Made by a program: the position numbers and the translations under genes | Source of the DNA: Zygnema cylindricum | Lineage: Eukaryota; Streptophyta; Zygnematophyceae; Zygnematales; Zygnemataceae | Direction: 5' to 3' | Length of the DNA stretch: 60,000 bases | Assembly (NCBI GenBank): GCA_037447655.1 | Contig: JBBHKE010001325.1 | Location: 188,001 to 248,000 of the forward strand | In this document: piece after piece, positions 20,728 to 31,149 of the stretch | Layout of the letters: each line of letters begins with the position of its first letter | Position numbering within the stretch: position 1 is the stretch's first letter | Notes under the pieces: model-generated | Told to the model about the DNA's origin: nothing | The model's input: only the letters and a program-made list of their open reading frames with translations | Databases searched by the model: none

Positions 20728-21894
20728 TGGCCCTCAGAGTAGGCAGATCCTAAGAAGCTAATCTAGATAGTGCCGACTCCAAACTTGATATAAACCCAAA
20801 TGACCAACCCCTTGACAGTCAGAAGCCCAATATAGATTCACCTCGTGAAATAACACTTTCTGTGTGCTCAGTTCCACCACAGAATGCAAAGTTAGAATAT
20901 GAGATTTGGACACATTCACCCACTTTGACTTTCCCTTATAAATGTAGCCACCCAGGCAGACAAAAACTCTGACCGACTACACCCCTGTGTAGCCTGGACT
21001 CCCCTGAGTCCGCAGCAAAAAGAATCACTGAAAATGGTCAAGTAAATTGATAATTATGGCTGGCCTAAGTTTGCCATTTTATATAAGGTGCTCTCTGGGA
21101 GAGGCAGCTACTTACCCAAAATTTTCTAAGTCCTATTCCCTCTCTAAAACTCTATCTACTGAAGTACGGCACCAATCAAATTAGTGTGTCGTACAGAAAA
21201 GTACATGTGCCGGTGTACTTTCTGTACGGCCATTGTACAACATGGCCAAAATGTCGACACGTGTCATAGCCGGATTTGTTACCGCAATCTCCGGAGTCGC
21301 CGCATTCCAACATTGTCGCGCCACGTGTCACATGACGTGGTGATGACTGAAAAACGGCAAAAGTACATAATCCGTGATCGCGACGCCTATCGTGGCCGTC
21401 CGATCAAACCGAATACAATTGTAGCCGTTGAAAATATACGTACGATATTTGTTTCGCGTTCGAAACAAATGCGCGGTATCCGTTTCATAAATTACATTAA
21501 ATCGTACTCCGTACTATACAAAACTGTATCTATGCATTACGTATCTATTCCCGTTAGACGAACTAGTCTACGTGTAAAAATATAAATATTTGTCAAACCC
21601 ATTGTACTCTAGCACTGTATATATACTTGTTGGTTTAAAGCGAACGGCTAGTTTGACGGACGGCAGGTACTAGGATCAAATCCGGGGTCCGTCACACCTT
21701 TTAGATATCTCTATTAAGAATTGCCTGTCCACTTCGGACAGCCTAGGCAGCCATGGATCTAACTCCTCTTCAAGTCTTCAGTGACTGCGACAAGTGTGGG
21801 GACTTGAGTGAAGAGTTAGAGGTAGGTTGTTAGTGTCCCCTTTTTGCTTTTTATTTTACAATCTCTAGACCTAGAAAATACTTAAATTTCAACA
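20708..21894 (-). repeat. 5' LTR of element C
   Basis: Near-identical to 17469-18656. Outside its start (21895-21905) lies CTCCCCTTATT, a copy of the polypurine tract that should sit only next to the 3' LTR, and then D's LTR resumes (CTAATTGTCAAGGG). Confidence 0.93.
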
Positions 21895-21903
21895 CTCCCC
21901 TTA

Positions 21904-22019
21904 TTCTAATTGTCAAGGGATCATTCATTTGGGTTTATATCAACTTGGAGTCGGCACTATCTAGATTAACTTCTTTTGGATCTGCGAATTCTGTGGGCAA
22001 TGGAGCCCATAGAATTTCA
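21904..22019 (+). repeat. 5' LTR of D, last part
   Basis: It corresponds to the end of the 3' LTR of D (24966-25081). It ends ATAGAATTTCA and contains the gag start codon (22000-22002). Confidence 0.9.
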
Positions 22020-23973
22020 GGTTATGGGCCCACCATCTAGGGTGCCTATGTTCGATGGAACAGACTTCACTTATTGGGAGTTTATTATGGAGGGATTGCT
22101 TTTCGAGAAGCACTTATGGGGAATTGTTTCGGGACAAGTGAGATGTCCGCCACCTGGCTTTGGAGGAGGTTACTATGGAGAATCATCTGAGGCTGCTCAG
22201 AATATCAACCGGAGTTCAGATGAATCAAAAGGTGAAGGGAAAAACCTTTCCGTGGATAGGGAAATAGTGGAGAAGGATAAAGGGACACTTATGGTGAGGG
22301 GAGCTATGCTCTCCGCCACATCTTCACTTAGAGGGGTTATAAGTAAAACTGAAGTAAATGATAGTAAAATTTGGGAGTATAAGAACACTATAGCTAAACA
22401 TCTTATACTTAGATATGTGTCTAAGTCCATAGATATCACCTTTTTAAGTCTTACCAAGTCTTCGGAAATATGGGAAACACTAAGGCAGATTTATAAGAGT
22501 GAGACTATTCAGAGGCAGCAGTTAGTAAAACAAGAAATAGAGGCCTATGTTTATAAAGGCGGTAACATGATAGAGTTTTGCAATGATATTGCTGCGTTAT
22601 ATGTTGAGCTTGCTAGTGCGGGGTATGTAGAATCTGAGGAGAGAAAGATCAATACACTACTCATGAAACTCCCAGATGAGTACGAAAACATCATTAATCG
22701 TATGCAGGCAATGGATGGCTCCTCATGGACTTGGAGCTTTACCATGGGGATAATTCTTGTGAGGGAAAGCACTTTGGAGCTTCTTAGGGGAAGTGAGAGG
22801 GTAACTGCCTTTACAGCTGGTGGTGATTGGCGGAAGCGTGATTAGAGGAACGGCGGTGACGAGCGGAAGCGTGATGAGAGGAAGAAAGACAAAGGTAAAC
22901 CTTATCGGAACTTTGGTGGAAAGAGAGGGAGAGCAAAAGAAAGGGGAGCTTTGAAAAAGGGTGTTTGCTTCTTTTGTAGAGAACCGGGTCACTATATAGA
23001 GGAGTGTCCTTGCTTGGAAAAACTTCGAAGTTGGAATGTGAAAGAGGAGGAAGAAGGGGAAGAGGAGAAAGAGGATGAAGAAATATTGGAGCTTCTTCAC
23101 ATTGGTAGAATGGAGAAGAGAGAGAAGTACACAGAAATTACACGAAAGCAACGATGTGCTTTTGAAGGTATAAGGGAAGTAAAGGGAAGGAAGGTACTTG
23201 AGGGAGTTAGAAATGATGAAGATGTCAAGGAGTGTAAAAAGTATAACTTAGAGATGAGAAAGTCAGATCTAGAATCTATAATTGAAAAAGGGAAAAGTAA
23301 AAATAATGAGGATAATTTTATAGATATTTTGGAAACAGAAAACTGGTCGCAAAGGGAGACTTTAACGGATTCCGAGGAAAGGGGAGAAGTAAATCTAGAG
23401 GGGGTTTTAAAAGATAGGGGAGAAGAGGAATATTTAATGAAAGGTTTAGGGGAGGAGAAATATTTATTGGGAATAAAATTAGAAAGTGATAGCGGAAAGA
23501 ATTACTTGGGAGAGAGTGAGGAAAGTTCAAAAAATGGGATGAGTATCAAGGATAAAAATATGAGTACGGAAGACGTAGATCTTACGAGAAACTTAGCGGG
23601 GATACTTGTTTTTTCGAAAAATTTGGGGGGTAATGGACTTGACATCACTATTGGGAGTGATGCCATCTATGAAGGTGCGCCTGTAAAAGGGTTAGCATCG
23701 GGGTGTGTGTTGCAGATTGATGATGTGGCTGGCTGTTTGAATTGCAAGAGGGAAATCGGATTTTGTGTGGATGGAAAAGTGATGAGGTGGATAAAATCTT
23801 TGCTCAGATTTATAAAAAGTGAGATGCTAAATAAAATGTGTGATCAGCAAGATGGAATGTTAATTTCAGCTCATCTAATAGACCTTTTAAAATATGAGGG
23901 TATATTCTTAAAGTTTAATTATAGGAAAAGAACGAAAAAAAAAAGGGATTTTGTTTTTGTTGTTTTTATTTAG
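22000..23973 (+). CDS. Element D Gag plus pol remnant, one in-frame TAG
   Basis: The ATG at 22000 is inside the LTR. MEPIEFQVMGPPSRVPMFDG reads across the primer-binding site at 22020-22035. A capsid-like region of about 280 residues ends GGDWRKRD at TAG (22843-22845). The same frame then stays open for over 370 codons: basic repeats (R-K-R-D-E-R-K-K), zinc knuckle CFFCREPGHYIEEC, a long acidic Glu-rich region, an RT-like remnant KGLGEEKYLLGIKLESD, an RNase-H-like remnant DITIGSDAIYEGAP…CVLQIDDVAG, and RWIKSLLRF…MCDQQDG, which aligns with LLWVKSMLQ…WCDNQAA of element B. The stretch holding the catalytic Glu (ESEYMA) is deleted. It probably makes a structural protein, not an enzyme. The frame after the TAG implies readthrough or recent loss. 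Confidence 0.85.
22020..22035 (+). other. Primer-binding site of D
   Basis: GGTTATGGGCCCACCA is complementary over 16 nt to the anticodon arm of initiator tRNA-Met as recalled. It immediately follows the LTR end and is translated as part of gag. Confidence 0.8.
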
Positions 23974-24012
23974 TGGGAGTTGGCGCAATAGAAGACTAAA
24001 AAATAAGGGGAG

Positions 24013-25081
24013 TGTTAAATTTGTGTATTTTCTAGGTCTGAATTTATTATATGTGTTTGTCAAATGGTCTTGTCTAAGTCATCCATACTTGTCGTAGTCA
24101 CAAGAAGACAGAGATAGCCATGGCTGCCCCCATAGTCAAAAAGAAGAAACAGGCAAAAACAGGCAGGAAAAACAATAGGTGGCCAATATGCTGCTCTAAA
24201 CCAGATTTGAACCTGGGTCTATGATTCATTATGTAGACGTAAGCCTTATCCAATAAGGCGTTACCAAAACGACACACGTGACGGGTTTCAAAGATATATA
24301 AACATTAACGCAACAGCTACTTAACAACAAACTAACCAAAAGGAGCAATTCATGCATGTACGCGAATCTGAACCATGTAAAATATGTTTTGATCGGACGG
24401 CCGGCATTATAGCCGCCACGCGAAGTGAGCTTTTGGCGGCATACGGAGATAGCGTCACGCGGTGCCACGTGGCGCCACATTATTTGATACCGGAGAAGAT
24501 GGGAGGAGGAACCATGGCTTTCGATTTGACAGGTGTCACCTTGTAGACCTTGTCGTACAATGGACGTACAATAAGTACATCACCCATTGTACCTTCTTGT
24601 ACTTTATAGTGTTCCTATTGGACTAGGGTTTAGTAGTAGGTAGTCGTGAGTAGGCAGACCAAGACTTAGTGATATTTAGGTACCTCTCTCTAAGAGAGCT
24701 TGTAACTATAAAGGTCATCTTTGACCAACCATAACTTAATGCTCGGGTGAGCAAATTCAGTGATTCTTTTTGCTGCGGACTCAGGGGAGTCCAATCTACA
24801 CAGGGGTGTAGTCGGTCAGAGTCTTTGCGTGCCAGGGTGGCACTTATTCAGTGGGAAAGTCAAATTGGGGAATATTGTCCAAAACACATATTCAAGCTTT
24901 GCATTCTGTGGTGGAACTGAGCACACAGAAGGTCTTCTCTTCACAGGGGTGAAGGTGTATTGGGGTTCTAATTGTCAAGGGATCATTCATTTGGGTTTAT
25001 ATCAACTTGGAGTCGGCACTATCTAGATTAGCTTCTTTTGGATCTGCGAATTCTGTGGGCAATGGAGCCCATAGAATGTCA
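24013..25081 (+). repeat. 3' LTR of element D
   Basis: It follows the polypurine tract AAATAAGGGGAG, starts TGTTAAATTTG, ends AATGTCA, and is followed by the CTTAA duplication. It holds the intact leader hairpin (24777-24792), the TATA box (24707-24712) and the antisense tRNA-like module (24195-24266). Confidence 0.94.
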
Positions 25082-25086
25082 CTTAA

Positions 25087-25272
25087 TAAAGTACAGTTTA
25101 CTATACGCCACACTATTTCAAACGGCACTGTATTAGAGTTTTTAACGATCATTCAAAAGTACCTTAAATAACGTAAATAATAATTTATAATAATATTCTC
25201 TATTTATGGTGATATAGTCAAAATTTGGGGTGACGGAATTAGCGTTCATAACTCTAATTACGATTCGCGGTG
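25087..25272. mobile_element. MITE M7, right half
   Basis: Completes M7 (left half 16221-16518). It ends TAATTACGATTCGCGGTG followed by TA. Beyond it 25275-25331 is the displaced end of the foldback element. Confidence 0.8.
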
Positions 25273-25364
25273 TAGCCGTCAACTCACGAAACCTTATTTC
25301 ATGGTTTTTATTTAGAGGCATACAAGGTCGCATGTTTTTGTTTCTTATGTTCCGTTGTTTTTTG

Positions 25365-26862
25365 TTTTTTACTCTTAGGGTGGCGTTCCTTCAGACAAAA
25401 TGTGAGGTTGTTTACATAAATCCATACCTCTGCGTACTACGCCGTACATTTTATTTTGTTTTTATAAGTGAACAACATTGCAGAGAATCTTGCCAATATT
25501 CTCTAAACATCTGGGAGGTATAATTTACCGTTGCATAATTTTCGCGAAGAATTTGCTTTGCCAGTTTATGTGAATGGTGATTTACCTCCCATTTACAGAA
25601 AAATGTGAGCCACGACACGATGGATGATGAACATAGGTGTCAGGACGGTAACCAACAGAAATTGAAAAAAATCGCACATAAGGGACACATTCAAAAATCA
25701 AGCCGAAATCACAAAAGTAATTTCGTAACGAATTTTCGTCGCGCTATTTTTGTTACTACCCATTCCTCACACTATTTGTGGCAGCGCTCATTCGTCACGC
25801 GAAAAAAAAAGAAACCCAAAAAGAATGAGTTGGCATCTAAGCGTTTGCAAATAGTACAAAATTTGGGTGGTACGGTTTCCCTGGTCTGCGCGTACATGGT
25901 ATGCAAATGACGATTTCGAGTTTAAGCTGGTCGGTGTAAAAAAGATTTGACGATTTTCAAATACGATCTTATTTTACGTGGTACCACTCATTTCTGAGCA
26001 CGTGGATTTAGAAACTGTGCACAATAAAACATCGTTCAAAATGTAGCATCCTACAATGTTGCTCGTACAATTACAAAAAAAATCATGATAGAACGCTACC
26101 CTTAGGGTAAAGTTCCATCATACGTTTCTGTAATTGTACGGCAAACTCTACTGAGCGGGTCGATTGGGTCGATGTTCCATCCCGTAGAGTCTGTAAGCCA
26201 CGTGTTCTAAATTGACAGGCGCCACGCAAGCTACGATCCGATATTGAATATCTTTCATATTTTTAGCACCGACAAATTTAATTTCAAATCTTGACTTGCG
26301 TACCATGTACCTGCCTACGAAGTAATCATACGACAAAACTTTTATACTTTTTGCAGAAAGCCATTCTGTACGCCAGCTCAGTTTTTAGGGTTGCAGTTTT
26401 CGAACAAAACGAAAGTCCTTTGAGAGAAATAGTGTGACGAACAATAGTTACCAAAAATAGCGTGACGAGGGAACGTTACGAAATTTCGTTTTTATTTTCG
26501 GTTGTATTTTGGAAAGCGCGTGTCATGTGCAAATTTTAAGATTTTTCGTTGGTTTTTCATCATGACACGTAGCTTAATCGTCCAGCGTGTCACGATTTTT
26601 TTTTCTTGTATTTGCCAACCCACCTCCTCGAGGTAGGTTGACAGTTACAAAAAAAAATGAAGTGAACTCCTCGCAGATGAACATCCGACGGCCAGTATTA
26701 CCTCGAAGACCTACGGAGAGTATCGACAAGATTCTCTGTAATGTTGTTTTTCGAATAAAAACAAAATAGGCGATACGATTCGGTACAGAGGGTCGCAAAT
26801 TTATGTAAACTACACCACTTTTCGCCTGATGGAACGTCACCCTTAGTGTTGGTTAGCTTTTA
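25365..26862. mobile_element. Large foldback element, about 1.5 kb
   Basis: A nearly full-length, diverged palindrome centred near 26110 (ACCCTTAGGGT). The outer parts match: TTAGGGTGGCGTTCCTTCAG (25375) against CTGATGGAACGTCACCCTTA (26829). Further in, AACAACATTGCAGAGAATCTTG (25470-25491) matches its reverse complement near 26720-26740, and TTTCGTAACG…CGCTATTTTTG (about 25722-25757) matches the complement of about 26440-26490. The arms are about 740 bp. No coding frame is convincing. A related single arm lies at about 27585-27800. Confidence 0.8.
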
Positions 26863-26910
26863 CAGTTTCTGTATGTACTTTTGGTTTTACAATTCTAGCC
26901 TTTAATGGTA

Positions 26911-27459
26911 CACCTTCAATCGCTATTAGAGTAAAGGAATAAATAGCGTAATTTTTTTTTAGTGTTATTTACACTCATTGGGATTTTTTTTTTTTAAATA
27001 AATAAATATATATTAATTAATCCTTAACTGTAATTTGGGTTGTCTTGAATATTAAATACCCGCCCTTTCGATGTCTACGTTAATATGTGTAGTCGTACAA
27101 AATCTGACAATTTGTACGCCGTCGCGCTGTTCACACGGTCGACGGACGAACATATGAGAACGTGATTTTGTCAACGAGTTTGCGTCTCTTTCTTCTAGTG
27201 CACATTCACTTGTGTGCGCAATAATGTTAAGTGTCTTTTTATGCCTTTGTAATTCAAAAAGTACCATTTCGTACGGAGACACCTTGTCCGTACGCCACAC
27301 TATTTCCATCGCAGTGTACTTCCAATATTAACGCTAATTGAAAAAAAATCCTAATTAGAATAATGGAAAAAATAGAATTATGGATTGCATTTCATGTTTT
27401 TTTTTTTTTTTAAAAGGGCACCGAATTAGCGTTATTTACTCTAATAGCGATTGGCGGTG
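26911..27459. mobile_element. MITE M1 (TA-flanked, about 550 bp)
   Basis: The terminal inverted repeats are CACCTTCAATCGCTATTAGA and CTAATAGCGATTGGCGGTG, flanked by TA on each side (26909-26910 and 27460-27461). Internal sequence such as GAACATATGAGAACGTGATT and TGTTAAGTGTCTTTTTATGC is shared with M4 and M5. It is non-coding. The TA target suggests the Tc1/mariner/pogo group. Confidence 0.8.
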
Positions 27460-27584
27460 TAGTGAACAATTTTCCTTTTCAATAAAGTTTTGTACTTTGA
27501 TGGTTTAACCATCGCGCTTTTCATAATAAAATCTTTCTTTCTTTCTTTTCTGATCTATTGGAATATTCAAGAATAAACCCGAAG

Positions 27585-27800
27585 TTCTATCAGGAGGTTT
27601 CTGTAATTGTACGGCCAAGATTACTGGCTGTAATGTTTTGGACGAGGGAACATAGTGTAGTCTGTAAACCACGTTTTTAAATTTAAGTGGTACCACGTAA
27701 GTCTAGAAAGGATATTGAAAATCGTCGAAGATTTTTCACACCGACCAATTTTATTTCAGAATCTGGCCACAAGTACGCATCTCAGCGAATGCTGACAGGA
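27585..27800 (+). repeat. Diverged single arm of the foldback family
   Basis: TTTCTGTAATTGTACGGCCA, AGTCTGTAAACCACGTTTTT and a CACCGACCAATTTTATTTCA-like stretch correspond in order to 26126-26295 of the large foldback. The start is fused to unrelated sequence. Confidence 0.6.
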
Positions 27801-27820
27801 TAGTACAGTACAGTACAGTA

Positions 27821-28532
27821 CACCGCCAACCGCTATTAGCGTTGTGTACACTAATTCCGTCCCGTTTTTTTTTTTATTATTCTCCATTAGCGTAGTTCAT
27901 TCTATTTTTTTCTTTACTCTTTTTAGGGTTAATTTTTTAGTACCGTACAAATGAAAGTACGCCATCAGTTAATTACTGTGGTGTACGGAAAGTGTCAGAC
28001 CGTACAAAATTGTACCTTTTTAAGTGAAAAAGTATAAATAATGAGTATTAGTAGCCGCGGACGCATGAGAATGTGCGCTCTAAAAAGGGGGTCTAATAGG
28101 GCTGCCAAATATCACGTTCGCACATATTCGTCCAGCAACCATTTTTCGACTGTGTGTAGTATTATTTGTCGCGCTGAATGTCAGTTAATGTTCACACTGA
28201 CGACGATGCTGTCGACGGACGAGAGTTATGCGAACGGCTTTTTTTCGATGTGATTGATTTTTCGTTTAGTCCGATTTCACGTGCGAGCGCGATTGTATTA
28301 AATCATTATTTGTACGTTTTTACTTAATAAAGTACAGTTTTGCACGGTCGAACATCATCCGCACTCCACACTATTTAAAACGAACCTATATTACAATTCT
28401 GTTACGCTGATTAAACTTACCTAAATTATAATAATGAAAAAATTATAATCGTTTACTCTATTTGATGTCATAGAGTCAAAATTTCGAGCGACCGAATTAG
28501 AGTAATTTACTCTAATTACGATTCGCGGTGTA
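27821..28532. mobile_element. MITE M2 (about 710 bp)
   Basis: It starts CACCGCCAACCGCTATTAGC and ends ATTACGATTCGCGGTG, flanked by TA. The interior (AGCCGCGGACGCATGAGAAT) matches M6 but not M1, so at least two subfamilies share the ends. It is preceded by CAGTA repeats. Confidence 0.78.
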
Positions 28533-28539
28533 CAGTACA

Positions 28540-28760
28540 CCGTCAATCGCTATTAGAGTAAAGGAATAAATAGCGTAAAAGAAAAATTAGTGTTATTGAC
28601 ACTAATCGGGATTTTTTTATTTTTTTTTTAAATGTTATATACTAATTAATCCCTAACTGTAATTTGGGTTGTCCGGAATAATAAATACTCGCCCTTTCGA
28701 TGTCTATAGTAATATGTGTACTCGTACAAAATCTGACAATTCGTACGCCGTCGCTCATTT
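28540..28760. mobile_element. MITE M3, truncated
   Basis: It begins CACCGTCAATCGCTATTAGA immediately after M2 and follows the M1 sequence to about GTACGCCGTCGC, then stops abruptly. M2 and M3 are back to back, separated by TACAGTA. Confidence 0.75.
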
Positions 28761-29257
28761 TGGACCTCCGTACGTGTCAGAGTGTTTTCCGACCGTTAAG
28801 CGTCAGCGCTATACCGTAAAGCGTTATACTTTTTAACAGTTAGAGGGTTTTTTAGGGGAAATTGCTTCAATAACTACGCAACGCTGTTTTATCAAAAACG
28901 GAGGTTGGTTGTCCTTTGTAATGTTACATGTTTACATTAATAACGACCATTAACTCTAATATGTCGCATTTCAGAGTATATATTAGAGTTAATTGACGGT
29001 AAAATGTGTCTTAATTTTAATAAGGTTGCATTCAGAAACATCTTGTGAAACAATAACGGGTATTAGCGTTAGAGTTAGCATTATTACAGTTAATGTTAAC
29101 TCTAATAAAGTGACAAATGTACCAAAATATCAACCAGGGCGTCCAACGCATAATACGATTGGTCGCCCAAAATTACACGTGGCCAATTTCATATCCACGT
29201 AAATGATATGGCTGTAAAAACTAGGTGATAACGTCACAATAACTGCCTGTCTTATCT
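28761..29257. other. AT-rich spacer, nothing recognised
   Basis: No coding frame with codon-like structure, no RNA gene and no repeat ends that I can support, apart from weak similarity to MITE interiors. Confidence 0.4.
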
Positions 29258-29333
29258 GTGGTTGTTCCAAAAACGATCCGTACATTCAATAAGCCGTGGT
29301 TGTTACAAAAACGATCCGTACATTCAATAAGCC
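29258..29333 (+). repeat. 38-bp tandem duplication
   Basis: Two adjacent copies starting GTGGTTGTTCCAAAAACGAT and GTGGTTGTTACAAAAACGAT, differing at one base. Confidence 0.9.
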
Positions 29334-29513
29334 CCAGAGGTTCCCATGGGTCAGCCATGAAAGACGCTCGACATACTCTTTCCCTTGAAACTGACCCAAA
29401 TTTACAAACATTCCCCCCCCTTCCCTCTTTTTCTCCCCCCCCTCCCTTCTCCCTCCCTCCCTTCCCCTTCTCCCTCCCTCCCTCTTTCCCCTTCTCCCTC
29501 CCTCTCGTCTCAG

Positions 29514-30554
29514 GTCACACTGATTCTGTCGCAGCCTTGGCCTTCAGCTGGGATGGTGCCCTTTTGGCGACAGGTGGCCCCGATGGATTGGTCCAAATTT
29601 GGGATGCAAATACATGAAACTTTCGACATCGTTTGGAAGGACCTGGAGGTGGTATTGAGGTACAATTTTATTGAAAAATTACGAGTAAATCCTATAAATT
29701 ATATTTTATATTATATTTTCTTATGTATTGTTAGTGTATTTGAAATCCTAATTTATTGTAAACGACGGCTTCTTGTACAAGGTTTGGAAGAACTTGGAGG
29801 TGGTATCAACGTCTAATTTAGTAAACCCTAAAAAAACTTAAAAGTGTATTTCTTTATAGATAGTTATAGTATTTGAAACTGTAATAAACTCAAAATTACG
29901 TTTTCTGGTACATCATTTCGGAGGACCTCGAGGTACAATTTATTGAGAAATCCTAAAAAAAAAAATTATATTTCCTTGTACATTTACATAATTTGAAAAC
30001 CTTAAATTCATATATCATTTGGAAGGACCTGAAGGTGGTATCGAGTTACGTTGTCGGAAATTATAAAAAAAACCTAAATTGTATTTAGGGTTTCAATATG
30101 TGTATGTTTACTTAGGGTGTTTTATTTCTTTATTTTGTTTATGCAGTAAGTACAATGGCATGCAAAAGGACCATGTCTCGAAAAAATTCCAAGAAAGTTG
30201 AAGATTGTCAAATAATTAACTACCAAATAACAAGTGCCGACTATTGTTAATGTATTTTTTTCTAAAGTTTTATTTTTATGTTTTTGTTTACTCAGTTTAT
30301 ACAATGGCATCCAAAAGGCCATGTCTCCAACATTTTTCAATTTAATATGTGTCCATTCAACAACCGTCGAATAATCAATTGTTGAATGAATAACTGCCGA
30401 TTATTGCTTATTTATGAGAAGTTTTTTCGGGTTTTTGGCTCTTTTAGGGTTTTTAGGCGTTTTGTAGGTTCCCTTTTTCTTTTTTAATCTTATAATCTGT
30501 AACTAATCAACTAATTTATCTACTAAATAATACTAAACTAATTTTATGATTTTA

Positions 30555-30602
<48 letters not shown>

Positions 30603-31050
30603 TTTTTCTTTTTCTTTTTGCAGTGGATACAATGGCACTCTAAAGGTCATGTCTTTTTAGCCGGAGCTGAAGATTTTACCTCTTAGATGTGGAATGCCGA
30701 TTCGGCCGCTTTTATGGCCCTTCTTTCTGGCCATAGTGGGGCTGTTACATGTGGGGGATTTACTACAGATGGTACGTTCTCTCTCCCTCCCCCCCCCCGC
30801 TCTCTCCCTCTTGTGCCTCGTACTCGCGATCTCCCGCTTCCTTTTTTTCAAGAGTGATGGAAATATTTTCTGAATGAGTGATGATTTTTTTTTCTTTTAC
30901 AATTGATATTTTTGTTTTTTTTCCAAGTGATTTTTTTTTTTTTTGTGTGTGGGAAAGGATACAGGTAAAAGTATTCTGACCGGTTCTTCCTCTGGGACTT
31001 TGCGACTTTGGAATCCCAAAAACCTGTCACCCTCTCCCCCACTCTTATAA
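29514..31050 (+). pseudogene. Fragment of AAMP-like WD40 gene with introns, two stops
   Basis: The first exon (29514-29659) follows a pyrimidine tract and CAG. It reads HTDSVAALAFSWDGALLATG, then VQIWDANT, then TGA (29615-29617, expected GGA), then LEGPGGGIE and a GT donor. The second exon (30624-30771) reads WIQWHSKGHVFLAGAEDFTS, then TAG (30684-30686, expected TGG), then MWNADSAALMALLSGHSG. The third exon (30965-31050) reads GKSILTGSSSGTLRLWNPK and ends in TAA. Intron phases agree. This matches consecutive WD repeats of plant angio-associated migratory cell protein (AAMP) homologues. The N- and C-terminal blades are absent. The intron between exons 1 and 2 holds extra partial copies of exon 1's end and exon 2's start. 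Confidence 0.82.
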
Positions 31051-31149
31051 TGACTCACCCTCCCATGTATCACCATCCTTCATTATGATCCCATCCATGT
31101 CACTCCCTCTCCGTCTAAAGATCGCATTAGAGCGGCAGCGTATGGTTGG

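Noticed and set aside
29385-29816. 143-codon open frame over the WD40 exon
   Set aside because: It reads the pyrimidine tract and the exon in the wrong frame. The WD40 signal is in the overlapping frame with splice sites.
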